The notes below the pieces were generated by a model that made no database searches, was not told the DNA's origin, and saw only the letters and a program-made list of their open reading frames with translations. Positions 10,301 through 18,425 of a stretch of 64,000 bases of DNA are shown here, piece by piece. The stretch's first letter is position 1, and each line of letters starts with the position of its first letter. Location: positions 19,113-83,112 of the forward strand of contig NZ_AUEY01000011.1 in assembly GCF_000426225.1 (NCBI RefSeq), read 5' to 3'. The position numbers and the translations under genes were made by a program. The stretch comes from Desulforegula conservatrix Mb1Pa. Its GTDB lineage: Bacteria; Desulfobacterota; Desulfobacteria; Desulfobacterales; Desulforegulaceae.

Positions 10301-11421
10301 CCAGTTGTCGCAACCCCTGCTATGGCGGAGCCGGTTTTCGAAAATATGGCGTGAATTCTTGCAAGGATTTCTGACACGGCTTTTACAGGATTTCCACGAG
10401 TTCTGGTATAAACCCCGAGCAAGACCATGCCGGTTTTATCTGTCACGACGGCCTTTGTGCTTGTGGAGCCAACATCTATGCCAAGATAGATATCTTCTCC
10501 GTTGAATGATTCAGATGGAGCGTATGTTGTAACTTCAACATCATTAATTATTTCAGTCCTGTCTGCGGAAAAATCAGGATAGTCAATGTCTGCGGCGGAA
10601 AGCGGCGCGCGCGTATTTCTTTTTGTGGCTGAATTATCAGTAAGGGACGAAAGATCGCTGAAAGGCCGATCCGCCATGATCGCAGCACCCATGGCATTCC
10701 AGAACACACCGTTTTCAGGAACATCTATTTCCTGTTCAAAAAGATCTGACAAAGCCTGAACAATCGCCCTGTTTTTAGCGACTCCTCCGACAAAGACAAG
10801 GCTTCCGTCCAGCTCTCTGCCCTGGGTTGTGCTTGCTACAATGCTTCTGGCCATGCCTTTGCAGAGCCCGGCAGCGATTCCTGAAGGAGAATATCCTGCT
10901 GCCTGGGCATGAATAATGTCTGATTTTGCAAATACCGCGCATCTTGTGGCAATGGTCGGAACAGGGCCGTCATATTTTTCAGCCATTTCAGCCAAGCCTT
11001 CCGGATCGACTCCGAGTCTGTAAGCCTGCTGGTCAATGAAACCTCCGGTTCCGGCGGCGCAGTCGCTCTGGGCAGAATGTCCGGTATAATTGCCTTTTTC
11101 ATCCATATTTATAAGAAAGCTTCGTTCGCAGCCCACAGAGAGAATGTGTCTGTGGATGTTTCCTGTGATTCTTGCAGCTTCTATATTTGCGAGCACGGAG
11201 TCGATAAGGGGAATGTCATCCCGCCCAATGCTGCCTGTGATGCCGGTTTTGACAAACTCTGGGTTTGGAATTTTTCCGGAAATATGATGGATGAGCTGTT
11301 TTACAGTTTCGGGAATATTCCCCTGATGCTGCATTGAAAAATAACCTGAAAATTTTCCGTTTCTGAGAATTACGGAATAAATGTTCTGGGAGCCTATGTC
11401 CACGCCGATATTGTAAATCAT
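7309..11421 (-). CDS. giant acyl-CoA dehydratase activase-like protein (two ASKHA ATPase domains, DUF2229, HgdB-like region)
   Basis: 1370 residues. Two BadF/BadG/HgdC-type ATPase domains lie in tandem: one from residue 5 (GVDIGSQNIYSVIL, CAAGTGGFIDQQ) and a second from about residue 315 (GIDVGSTSTKAVVTD, then CAAGTGSFIEEQ and SDRCTVYMERDL, holding the Cys that bridge a [4Fe-4S] cluster between subunits in known activases). About residues 640-900 form a DUF2229 region (SEYGPLFESFLMNIGFRVK), and the rest resembles HgdB-like dehydratase subunits with conserved Cys (SGGECLP, CFACNFPQYG). Family activases use ATP to inject low-potential electrons into 2-hydroxyacyl-CoA dehydratases or benzoyl-CoA-type reductases; this fused form (YjiL-like) has no assigned substrate. 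No partner subunit lies nearby. Confidence 0.85.
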   Translation of the reverse strand: MIYNIGVDIGSQNIYSVILRNGKFSGYFSMQHQGNIPETVKQLIHHISGKIPNPEFVKTGITGSIGRDDIPLIDSVLANIEAARITGNIHRHILSVGCERSFLINMDEKGNYTGHSAQSDCAAGTGGFIDQQAYRLGVDPEGLAEMAEKYDGPVPTIATRCAVFAKSDIIHAQAAGYSPSGIAAGLCKGMARSIVASTTQGRELDGSLVFVGGVAKNRAIVQALSDLFEQEIDVPENGVFWNAMGAAIMADRPFSDLSSLTDNSATKRNTRAPLSAADIDYPDFSADRTEIINDVEVTTYAPSESFNGEDIYLGIDVGSTSTKAVVTDKTGMVLLGVYTRTRGNPVKAVSEILARIHAIFSKTGSAIAGVATTGSGRELIKSVFGADMAINEITAHAKGATFIDSDVDTIIEIGGQDSKFTRLKNGAVTLATMNYVCAAGTGSFIEEQAMRLDITLDEIPALTLGKTAPFTSDRCTVYMERDLNTLLSEGWDKAGTMAAVLFSVRDNYLSKVVGKTPFGKCIYFQGATARNKALVAAFAAELGTNVKVSRFCHLTGALGCAVALREAGLSASDFAGTDITYTVNMEVCELCANKCDLSVYDINGRKTAWGMKCGRDFSDTGRGKQKTFSDLEAAFRQIMRPDAEKEAGGPAVALPQVVYMSEYGPLFESFLMNIGFRVKMISGSDKALKDGSRRIQADFCAPMAMVHGVILNALQSDCEYVFFPTVINAPHESENLIHPKPLSEKTEDRYFCYYSAYAPTILASAAPSEQRDRLISPKISFFRMSINEVAERLAKDLRDSMKLDPDHVKEAFVDAWKGFETRKHIWQHLGKEKLNASPDKISIMLMARPYVLFDRRLNQGIPAKLESMGFDLMIQSMTHAPEDQDNLMHWHYGQQMMSALEAVRTNPHIYPVFISCFRCSPDAYLMTEFKAQMDKMGKPYLILQLDEHGSDVGYQTRIEAAIETFATHFGTGGKIVSEKSLPRSVKGELKEGDTLLIPYTDGRINRLQQAIFRNAGYDARVMPLTSDQIHLGYRYASGGECLPNVAILGSMIDFIKKENLDPSKTMLYLPSICFACNFPQYGAMIMNGLEHAGLGGAGIISPSGLESVPGLSMRANANLLAATNIGSILHKLTFRYRPYETEPGATDKALAEAEEAVIDHIMNGKSMLNAAKAVREIVEKLPLPTERKPRIAVLGDLYAKYNDVLNERVWDLAESLGGEIFVPSYNEMLIHGIYADALEKGADTKSVSTMVKFEQRFEAVFKGLLDDQFEPTPEECHELLQKYGMDQPIPGETAISVGRTLYYAEKGLVSAIIHVNPVFCCPGVVSSAIFKRLQEETRIPVIDLFYDGTNKPNTRIIPHLYYLTKQARGI

Positions 11422-11810
11422 ATATTAAATCCGTCCGAAGATTCTATTATTTGAAAAACCGGAAACTTGTTGTTTTTCCAATGCCTCCGGCAGGTCGGTT
11501 TTTTACAAAAAAGCTTGACAACAAACCTTATGGTTGTTGTTCAGATTAATCATTATTGAATAATTTGATCTGCAATTTCCGCGCTTTCCCGGAAGCAGGT
11601 TTTGAATATCTGAATTTTGTTTCTTGATGTCAAGCTTTGGAGGTGTTTTTTTTCAATCAAATCAAATAAATAAAGTTTTATGGATAGATCTTTGTCAGAA
11701 AAGAAGGGATTTGTTCAATATGTGTGAAAAGCAATCTTATTATTGAACTTTGTTATTTTCGTTGGCTGATAAACAGACTCTCCCCTGTTTAATCGGGGAG
11801 AGCCAAAAAT
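11422..11810. other. intergenic region with a candidate operator palindrome
   Basis: A 389-bp gap between the activase start and the end of the thioredoxin reductase subunit gene. It carries a near-perfect dyad at 11518-11540 and AT-rich stretches around 11650-11680. No open frame with a convincing ribosome site was seen. Confidence 0.5.
11518..11540. promoter_or_regulatory. inverted repeat, possible operator of the activase gene
   Basis: ACAACAAACC and GGTTGTTGT face each other around a short TTAT-like centre. It lies about 100 bp upstream of the activase start codon, a plausible position for a repressor or activator site. Confidence 0.35.
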
Positions 11811-12143
11811 CTAAAAGAATAATTTTTCAGGTGGTCTTCTCTCCGGGACATAAGCGTTTTCAACTTTTCCGGTGTTCCAGTCTTCAGAAACATAAAGGGC
11901 GCAATAGCAGCTTCCAAATTCTGCGACATCAGGTTCGCGGTATACACACGGACAGAAAATGTCTTTGTCGTGTTCCCGGTCTCCTGATGCCAGCCGACAA
12001 GGACAGGCCATGTAACCGTATCTTTCCTTGTTCAGAAGAAGGGACTCAAGAAGATCATTGACCTTTTCCCTGTCAGAGTTAAAAAAATAACCTTTGGGTT
12101 CCTGAATTTTTTTCAGGTTTTCATAAAGCTGATTTATGTCCAT
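11811..12143 (-). CDS. ferredoxin:thioredoxin reductase catalytic-subunit family protein
   Basis: A 110-residue protein with the Cys arrangement of the family: CPC (in YMACPCRL), CPC (in FCPCVYREP) and CYC (in SCYCALYV). In the family these hold a [4Fe-4S] cluster next to a redox-active disulfide that reduces thioredoxin or glutaredoxin partners. Bacterial homologues of this short type act without the plant-type variable subunit. Its ATG overlaps the stop of the glutaredoxin gene by one base (TGATG), so the two are translated in step, and the glutaredoxin-like protein is the obvious redox partner. Confidence 0.88.
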   Translation of the reverse strand: MDINQLYENLKKIQEPKGYFFNSDREKVNDLLESLLLNKERYGYMACPCRLASGDREHDKDIFCPCVYREPDVAEFGSCYCALYVSEDWNTGKVENAYVPERRPPEKLFF

Positions 12144-12532
12144 CAGAGTCCCAGTGCCTCCTTTATCTGATCTTCCCTGAAACCAACCACCACCTTGTCG
12201 CCAATTACAATGGTGGGGAAGGAGCAGCGAGGATTGACTTTTCTTACGTCCTCAAGAATTGCCATGCGCTCTTCACGGTCAAGCATGTCAACATCTATGA
12301 ATTCATATTTTACGGCACAATCTCCGATGAATTTTTTGGCTGCCTTGCAATGGCTGCAAGTGCTGAGGGAGTATATGGTTACATCTGAATTTTTGTTTTC
12401 TTCGCCCATAATATTTTCTTCCTTTTTCAAGGGGCTGGCCGCGATTCCATGATTTTTAGGATCTGGTTTTCCCCCGCCTGTTTTGCTGGAAAAGAAGCCG
12501 TGAATCATATTTTTAATATTTGATATTCTCAT
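12143..12532 (-). CDS. glutaredoxin family protein
   Basis: The thioredoxin-fold domain occupies the last 80 or so residues, with the active site STCSHCKAAKKF and the cis-proline CSFPTIVIGDKVVVGF. The N-terminal extension is variable and partly basic. I chose the ATG at 12532 (GGGAG upstream); an internal ATG at 12409 (AAGGAAG upstream) would give just the glutaredoxin domain and is also plausible. It is immediately upstream of, and overlaps by one base, the ferredoxin:thioredoxin reductase-like gene. Its likely role is disulfide reduction fed by ferredoxin. Confidence 0.82.
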   Translation of the reverse strand: MRISNIKNMIHGFFSSKTGGGKPDPKNHGIAASPLKKEENIMGEENKNSDVTIYSLSTCSHCKAAKKFIGDCAVKYEFIDVDMLDREERMAILEDVRKVNPRCSFPTIVIGDKVVVGFREDQIKEALGL

Positions 12533-12599
12533 AACCCATACTCCCATAAATGTCAAAACAGGCCGGTTTTTGATGTATTTTTGAGATGCCGCTCTTTTA

Positions 12600-13229
12600 T
12601 CAGAAACGAACCATTATATCTTCGTACTTTTTTCTCCATTTGTAAGGAGGCATTGGTGAACCTTCCTTGAAATATCCCACAGACATTATCAGGGGAACCC
12701 AGTAGTTTTCAGGTATTTTGAATTCCTTTATGACTCCGTCCAGATCAAAACCGTCCATTGGATGTGTATCAAGGCCGAGACTTTTTGCCGCGAGCATGAA
12801 TATTCCTGTAAAAAAACCTGTGTTTTTGCAGGCAAACGCAAGAGATCTCGCATCAGAAATTCCATACAGATTTCTGCATGAACCAGCCAGCCATTCCCTC
12901 TGCTCTTCCTTCATTATCCCTGCTTTTTTGAATTCCTCGAAATTCTTTTCAAAGACATGGCTGCTTGCATTCCATCCTTCCATGTCAGCAAGAAAAATAA
13001 GAACAACAGGAGCGTCTGTAATTTTGGGCTGATCCCAGGCGAGTTTTCTGAGCTTTTCCTTTTTAGAAGCATCCCTGATTTCAATAATACTCCAGGGCTG
13101 GAGATTGAAACTTGAAGGAGAATTCGCAGCAAGCTCGACTGCCTGCTTGAGAAGTTCGGGAGAAACATCCTTGTCAGGGTCAAAAAAATTGACTGATCTT
13201 CTTTGTTTGACTAATTCACTGAATTCCAT
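12600..13229 (-). CDS. nitroreductase family FMN oxidoreductase
   Basis: A 209-residue protein starting at the ATG at 13229 behind a perfect AGGAGG. The N-terminus has the FMN-phosphate binding RRSVNFFDPDKDV and the NSPSSFNLQPWSII motif; the C-terminus has LGLDTHPMDGFD and VGYFKEGSPMPPYKW. Members reduce nitroaromatics, quinones or flavin-linked substrates with NAD(P)H, usually as dimers in the cytoplasm. The native substrate is unknown. It sits next to the thiol-redox pair, all co-directional, perhaps a redox-stress group. Confidence 0.85.
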   Translation of the reverse strand: MEFSELVKQRRSVNFFDPDKDVSPELLKQAVELAANSPSSFNLQPWSIIEIRDASKKEKLRKLAWDQPKITDAPVVLIFLADMEGWNASSHVFEKNFEEFKKAGIMKEEQREWLAGSCRNLYGISDARSLAFACKNTGFFTGIFMLAAKSLGLDTHPMDGFDLDGVIKEFKIPENYWVPLIMSVGYFKEGSPMPPYKWRKKYEDIMVRF

Positions 13230-13422
13230 GGTAAGCCTCCTGGATATGATATTGGGGAATATATAATCGGCCGCTTTTTTTTGTGTTAATGCAAAAAAAT
13301 AAATCAAATGCTTGTTGAGTTAATAAATAAGCATTTGTGGTTTTATAATCAACCTGAAAATAGATTTTATGATGCGGTGCGTAGCCGGTGCGATTGTGAT
13401 TTTAATTTCTGATATATTGTGG

Positions 13423-13458
13423 ACATCCCTGGCTTTGCAGCCAGCTCCTTTGGAGGAG
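13423..13458 (-). terminator. tandem hairpins downstream of the sigma-54 regulator
   Basis: Read on the minus strand, CTCC-TCCAAAG-GAG is followed by CTGGCT-GCAA-AGCCAG. There is no clear T run, so termination is only likely. Confidence 0.35.
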
Positions 13459-13476
13459 ATTTTGATTATTAGTTTT

Positions 13477-14838
13477 TCAGGTGTTTTCCTGATCCATGAC
13501 CTCCGGATTTGACTCCATGAACCTGTAAAGAGTCGCCCTTCCAACGCCCATGGCCTTTGCAGCCTTTGACTTATTGCCTCCGCTTCTTGCAAGGGCTTCT
13601 TTTACGAGTTTAAGATCAAGCTTTAATCCCTGGGTAGATTTTGAAAGCCTGAGATCCATGTCCTTTTTCAGCTCCATTGGAAGGTGCTCTGGCCTTATGA
13701 TATGTCCGCCGCATTTTACTATGGAATACTGTACAGCGTTCTGGAGTTCCCTTACATTTCCGGGCCAGGCATAGTCCATCATTAGGGATATTGTCTGGTC
13801 AGAAATTTTTTTGACGGGCGATCCGTATCTCTCGGAAGCCTGTCTGAGAAAATGCTGAACAAGAAGCGGGATATCTGTTTTTCTCTGTCTTAGAGGCGGA
13901 AGTACAACCGGTACAACATTAAGGCGGTAGTAAAGATCTTCCCTGAAATTTCCGCTGGCCACCTCCTGCTTAAGGTCTTTGTTGGTGGCGCTTATTATCC
14001 TTACATTGACTTTTAAGGTTTTTTCTCCGCCAACCCTTTCAAATGTGCTTTCCTGAAGAAAACGGAGAAGTTTCACCTGCATGTACTTTGAAAGTTCAGC
14101 GACCTCGTCCAGAAAAATAGTGCCTCCGTCCGCAAGTTCGAATCTTCCCTTTTTGTCTTTTATGGCTCCTGAAAAAGAACCCTTTACATGTCCGAAGAGC
14201 TCACTTTCAATAAGACCTTCTGGCAGAGCCCCGCAGTTTATGGGAACAAAAGGCGCCGGCTTTCTGTTGCTTTCGTTATGGATGGCTGCGGCAACGAGTT
14301 CTTTTCCTGTCCCGGTTTCTCCGAATACATGAACAGGGTAATCAAATGCTGCGACATCCCTTATCTGCTGAAAAACCTGGAGCATCCTCGAATCTGAGCC
14401 GATTATGTTGCTGAAGCTGAAAAGCTCGCCCACCTTTATCTGTAGTCTGAGTATTTCGGTTATGTCCCTGAAAGACCCAAGAACGCCCACGACCTCCCCG
14501 TTTTCGTTTGTCATGGGTGTAACCGTCATTTCAAGGCGTATCACATCACCGTTTCTTGCAGATAGATTGACATAGTATTTTTTTGGGAAAATGCCAAAAG
14601 CGTCCCTGTCATTGCAGAAAGAACAGTTTTCCCCGCAGAATGGTCCGCCCATTATCTCATGGCAGTCTTTTCCGATCACTTCTGATCTTGAAAAACCTGT
14701 GATTCTCTCTGCTTCACGGTTGAATGCGAAAATTCTTCTGTCCAGATCATGCGCCATTATGCCTTCGCTAAGATTATCCAGAACCCTTTCAAGATTACCT
14801 TTAACAGCTATCAGATTTTCGAGGCTCAGCTTTTCCAT
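13477..14838 (-). CDS. PAS domain sigma-54-dependent transcriptional activator (NtrC type)
   Basis: A 453-residue bacterial enhancer-binding protein. About residues 10-130 form a PAS sensor containing a Cys cluster (GGPFCGENCSFC), suggesting metal, cluster or redox sensing. The AAA+ domain (about 145-380) has Walker A GETGTGKE, Walker B GGTIFLDEV and a loop GSFSGA in the place of GAFTGA, a conservative Thr-to-Ser change in the sigma-54 contact. The C-terminus is a Fis-type helix-turn-helix (GGNKSKAAKAMGVGRATLYR). It is transcribed in the same direction as, and downstream of, the double-SDR gene but separated from it by the oppositely oriented small gene, so its target is unclear. Confidence 0.88.
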   Translation of the reverse strand: MEKLSLENLIAVKGNLERVLDNLSEGIMAHDLDRRIFAFNREAERITGFSRSEVIGKDCHEIMGGPFCGENCSFCNDRDAFGIFPKKYYVNLSARNGDVIRLEMTVTPMTNENGEVVGVLGSFRDITEILRLQIKVGELFSFSNIIGSDSRMLQVFQQIRDVAAFDYPVHVFGETGTGKELVAAAIHNESNRKPAPFVPINCGALPEGLIESELFGHVKGSFSGAIKDKKGRFELADGGTIFLDEVAELSKYMQVKLLRFLQESTFERVGGEKTLKVNVRIISATNKDLKQEVASGNFREDLYYRLNVVPVVLPPLRQRKTDIPLLVQHFLRQASERYGSPVKKISDQTISLMMDYAWPGNVRELQNAVQYSIVKCGGHIIRPEHLPMELKKDMDLRLSKSTQGLKLDLKLVKEALARSGGNKSKAAKAMGVGRATLYRFMESNPEVMDQENT

Positions 14839-15005
14839 TTTCTGGTGTCCGGTGAATTCAGGTTAATGAACAAGTCTTTACAGATGGTTTGTATAAATTG
14901 ATAAGAGGTTAATGTCAAACCGTGAGATTTTTCTAAAGGGAATGACAATGGGGCCGATAATAAAACAAATAGCGCATTGATTCTTAAAAAAAAGGAGGAC
15001 TTGCC

Positions 15006-15173
15006 ATGAAAACATACGGAAAAATTCACTGGAAGGTTGAAAGCATCACATGTTTTGTAAAACAAGGCAAGACAGTTATGAGAAGCGAGACCGACGAAGC
15101 CCACGCAGATCTTGTGAGGGATGACAAGACCGCAACCCGCATGATTTCCTTCAAGGAAATATCATCAATATGA
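15006..15173 (+). CDS. small uncharacterised protein (55 residues)
   Basis: ATG at 15006 follows a perfect AAAGGAGG spaced seven bases away, and a 55-residue frame ends at TGA. The product begins MKTYGKIHWKVES and ends FKEISSI; it is mixed alpha/beta in character, has one Cys and no signal peptide or membrane segment. It lies between the divergent ends of the sigma-54 regulator start and the double-SDR gene end. I do not recognise the family. The strong ribosome site is the main reason to accept it. Confidence 0.6.
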   Translation: MKTYGKIHWKVESITCFVKQGKTVMRSETDEAHADLVRDDKTATRMISFKEISSI

Positions 15174-15267
15174 TTAACCGCCGGCCATGATCATTGACTG
15201 GCCGAGTGGCCGACGGTTAAAATTTTCTTTTGATTTTGCTGAATACTTGAATGACCGAACGATTCTT

Positions 15268-17142
15268 TTAAGATTTTGCTTCCATTTCTTCAGTTTTACC
15301 ATTTTCCCAGGCCGCAAAGGATACGATCCAGTCCGAAGGAAGTCTCGTGAGAAGTCCGTTGCTGATTCTGTGCCAGAAATACAGAAAATTTGCCTCAATG
15401 CCTGGAATGACCATGAATTTCTTCTTTTTGATTCCATTGACGATTGCATCTGCAACTGTCTCAGGTTCAAGAAGTCCGGCCAGATTCTTGACCATGCGGC
15501 TTTCAGCCGGAAGAGAGCCGGCCTCCTCTTCGAGAAAAGGCGTATTTACCTCAGGCGGACAGATAAGGGTAACGCCAATATCGAAGCGCTTCAGTTCGCT
15601 TCTTAAGCCTTCGCTCATGCCAATCAGCGCATATTTCGAGCTGCTGTAAATGCTGTAACCGTACATTCCGATCAGTCCGGCCACTGACGAGAGATTTACA
15701 ATGTGTCCGCCCTTTTTTTCCTTCATATACGGAAGGATTGCGCTTGTGGTGTTCCTGACTCCATAAACATTGGTTTTCATTACACGGTCAAACTGCTCAA
15801 AGGAAATGTTCTCGAAAAGATCCCCGCAGCCTATTCCTGCGGCGTTTATCAGGAAATCAGGCACTCCGTACTGACTTACGGCCAAATCTATCTTCTTTTG
15901 CACGTCATCATTATCAGAGGCATCCATTGATATCGAATGAACAGGAATCGAAGCTCCCGTGCGAACCATGATATCATGGCAGGCCCTATTAAGCTTTTCA
16001 TGACCCCTTGCAAAAAGAACAACTCCGCATCCTTTTGAAGCAAGACGGAAAGCGGTGGCAAGACCTATTCCGCTGGAGCCTCCTGTGATAAAGGCCAGTT
16101 TTCCGTTAAAAAAAGGATCTGATTTTTTCTTTAAACCGGTAAATTCGTTTTCAATATATTCCCTCGTCCGTTTCAGGCCTTCTGAATATGAAATCTGAGG
16201 CTCATATCCAAGCTCGATTTTTACCCTGTCATTCGGTATCCTGTTTTCAGACGCCACAAGATTGAGCGCTTCTATCGTTGCCGGAGGTCTTTTCTTTATT
16301 CCTAGTTTCTTCCAGATCCATTCGCAGACATAAGCACTTCCAAGGGCCAGAGGTCTTGGAACAGATCCCGGATTTTTTGCGCCTATCATAAATGCTATGT
16401 CAGAAAAATATTCCTTCCATGTGACAGAAAGACCGTCGCAGGCGTTAAAGGCCCGTCCGAGGGCTTCGTCTTTCGATGCCGCAAGAATTATGATATCAGC
16501 GACATTATCCACATAAACGAGCCCCGCGTTCATTTTGCCTCCTGATACAAGACCAGGCGAACCGCTTTGAAGTACGCCAACTACATCATGAAGCCAGGGG
16601 CCTGATCCTGGCCCAAATACATTGGCAGGTCTCACCACGCTAAGCTTCATACCTTGGTTTCTGTGATATTCCCACGCCAGATCTTCCTGGGCCTGTTTGG
16701 TTCTGCTGTATGGCCCGAGGCTTTTTCCTCGTTCTGTTTCTTCAGGGCAGGACTGACTGTAAATTTTGTCCCCGTAATAAACAATGCTCGACACCAGCAC
16801 TACCCGCGCTCCTGTTTTCACGGCCTGATCAAAAACCCTGCGGCTGCCTTCCACAGTGAATTCCCAGAAAAGCTTTTCATCGCCCCAGTCAGACACAACC
16901 GCTGCAAGATGAATAATTGTGGCAGCGCCTTCAGTAGCCTTTTCCACAGAAGCGGTATCAGAAAGATTGCCGCAAACCACTTCGACGGAATCTGTCCATG
17001 ATGAAGGAATTTGCTCGCCCTGAAGCACCAGCGCCCGAACCTTTACTCCTTCATTAATAAGCTTTTCCACGACGCGCCTTCCTATGAATCCATTGGCACC
17101 TGTGACAAGAACAGGTTGTGCGATTTGTGTCATTCCATTCAT
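15268..17142 (-). CDS. fusion of two short-chain dehydrogenase/reductase domains (extended + classical SDR)
   Basis: A 624-residue protein. Residues about 8-330 are an extended SDR of the epimerase/3-beta-hydroxysteroid dehydrogenase type: VTGANGFIGRR at the NAD site, SSIVYYG, then the catalytic YSRTK. Residues about 345-610 are a classical SDR: ITGGSSGIGLA, NAAG, LSSVAG and YSSSK; the C-terminal part (SNGLLTRLPSDWIVSF) resembles 3-ketodihydrosphingosine reductase-like enzymes. Both active sites look intact, so two sequential NAD(P)H steps on one lipid-like substrate are conceivable. AAGGAGAAAAAA precedes the ATG. It lies downstream of the glycyl radical enzyme and its activase in the same direction. 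Substrate is unknown. Confidence 0.8.
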   Translation of the reverse strand: MNGMTQIAQPVLVTGANGFIGRRVVEKLINEGVKVRALVLQGEQIPSSWTDSVEVVCGNLSDTASVEKATEGAATIIHLAAVVSDWGDEKLFWEFTVEGSRRVFDQAVKTGARVVLVSSIVYYGDKIYSQSCPEETERGKSLGPYSRTKQAQEDLAWEYHRNQGMKLSVVRPANVFGPGSGPWLHDVVGVLQSGSPGLVSGGKMNAGLVYVDNVADIIILAASKDEALGRAFNACDGLSVTWKEYFSDIAFMIGAKNPGSVPRPLALGSAYVCEWIWKKLGIKKRPPATIEALNLVASENRIPNDRVKIELGYEPQISYSEGLKRTREYIENEFTGLKKKSDPFFNGKLAFITGGSSGIGLATAFRLASKGCGVVLFARGHEKLNRACHDIMVRTGASIPVHSISMDASDNDDVQKKIDLAVSQYGVPDFLINAAGIGCGDLFENISFEQFDRVMKTNVYGVRNTTSAILPYMKEKKGGHIVNLSSVAGLIGMYGYSIYSSSKYALIGMSEGLRSELKRFDIGVTLICPPEVNTPFLEEEAGSLPAESRMVKNLAGLLEPETVADAIVNGIKKKKFMVIPGIEANFLYFWHRISNGLLTRLPSDWIVSFAAWENGKTEEMEAKS

Positions 17143-17172
17143 TTTTTTCTCCTTGCCACCTGTTTTTTATTC

Positions 17173-17244
17173 GTAGGGTGCTCAAACCGGAAGGTTTGCG
17201 CACCAGCAAAATGGTGCGCAGGCCTTAGAGCCTGAGCACCCTAC
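17173..17244. repeat. palindromic repeat (GTAGGGTG family), copy A
   Basis: GTAGGGTGCTCA at the left and TGAGCACCCTAC at the right pair as a long stem, with an inner TTTGCGCACC/GGTGCGCA dyad. A relative lies at 34651-34725. It separates the double-SDR gene from the activase gene. Confidence 0.7.
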
Positions 17245-17257
17245 AAAAACAAAAATT

Positions 17258-18193
17258 CTACTCAAATACTTTTATCCCCTTGTTTTCAAAAATTCGTCTG
17301 CATCTCTCCATGACCGTCTTATCCGAAAATGAAGTCATGGCAGTGTTGTTCACGTAAGGATTTTCCGCACCCATCTTCCGGCTTTTGTCGTGCCAGAGAG
17401 GATTATAGGAAAGAAGGGCAGCCTCGGTTATTCCTGTTTCATTATAAAATGCGGCCACAGCTTTGATATTTGCTTCCGTGTCCGTGATATCCGGGACAAG
17501 GGGAGTTCTTGGCAAAAAAGCCTTTCCATCGAGTCTGGCAGTTCTTGCAATCTGTCTGAAATTATCCAGAATCCTTTCATTGGGCAGTCCGCAGAATTTT
17601 TTGTGATCCATGCTGTCCATAATTTTCACATCAAAAAAGATCGAGTCTGTATATGGATAAACAAGTTCCATGAACCTTTCATGATCAAAGAATCCGCAGG
17701 TTTCGAGCAGGCTGTGGATTCCATTTTTCTTCAAAGATTTCAGGAGTTCGGAAAGAAATTCCATGTGAAGGGTCGCCTCACCTCCTGAGAGAGTCACCCC
17801 GCCACTCGAAACATCAAAAAACGGCTTGTCAGGAAGGATTTTTGCGAGGATTTCATCAATATTCATGGGCTTTCCGACCATCTCAAGGGCTGCCGAAGGG
17901 CAGGAATCCGCACATTTGAAGCAGAGCTTGCATGCTTTCCGGTCAACGTAAAAAGCATTCTTTTGGGAAAGAGCCTTTTCAGTGCAAAGATCCCTGCATG
18001 ATCCGCAGTCAATGCACTTCTCAGTATCAAAAGCGATTTCAGGAGAGGCTTTTCTGCTCTCGGGATTGTGGCACCAGACGCAGGAAAGCGGGCAGCCTTT
18101 AAAGAAAACAACAGAGCGGATTCCTGGGCCGTCGTCGAGAGAGTTGGCCTTAATGTCGAGGATCAGTGGCAATTTATCATTATTTTCACTCAT
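17258..18193 (-). CDS. glycyl radical enzyme activating enzyme (radical SAM)
   Basis: About 311 residues from the ATG at 18193; a longer frame begins at 18247 but the extra residues do not match the family. The radical SAM motif is GCPLSCVWCHNPES (CxxxCxxC), and two extra ferredoxin-like cluster motifs follow (CIDCGSCRDLC, CKLCFKCADSC), as in activases of glycerol dehydratase, choline lyase and arylsuccinate or decarboxylase types rather than pyruvate formate-lyase. GGVTLSGGEATL is the SAM-binding glycine motif. It makes the stable glycyl radical on the enzyme encoded just upstream. Confidence 0.9.
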   Translation of the reverse strand: MSENNDKLPLILDIKANSLDDGPGIRSVVFFKGCPLSCVWCHNPESRKASPEIAFDTEKCIDCGSCRDLCTEKALSQKNAFYVDRKACKLCFKCADSCPSAALEMVGKPMNIDEILAKILPDKPFFDVSSGGVTLSGGEATLHMEFLSELLKSLKKNGIHSLLETCGFFDHERFMELVYPYTDSIFFDVKIMDSMDHKKFCGLPNERILDNFRQIARTARLDGKAFLPRTPLVPDITDTEANIKAVAAFYNETGITEAALLSYNPLWHDKSRKMGAENPYVNNTAMTSFSDKTVMERCRRIFENKGIKVFE

Positions 18194-18356
18194 TAATTTC
18201 GGTCTCGGCAGAGCATATTTCTTAAGAGCGCTCTGCAAATGAAACATGGATTTTTTCTTGGAAAACCCTTTTTGTAAAAAGTGTTTTCCAAACCTTTCCC
18301 AAAAACTTTCAGGTCTTGATGTTGATGAACTTTCAATAAACGAGCTTCAAAACCAT

Positions 18357-18388
18357 AAGTTTTTTGCCAAGCTTTTTCAAAAAAGCGG
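18357..18388. repeat. short hairpin repeat (AAGTTTTTTGCC family), copy A
   Basis: AAGTTTTTTGCCAAGCTTTT followed by CAAAAAAGCGG; almost the same sequence occurs at 59583-59616. Together with a further AAAACCCTTTT/AAAAAGTGTTTT dyad at about 18255-18285, it fills the 232-bp gap between the glycyl radical enzyme and activase genes. Confidence 0.55.
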
Positions 18389-18425
18389 ATCATTTATCAT
18401 TTTTAATATTATTCGATGAATAGAG

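Noticed and set aside
12407..12409. Internal ATG as the glutaredoxin start
   Set aside because: Plausible ribosome site, but the longer start at 12532 also has one; left as an alternative rather than the main call.
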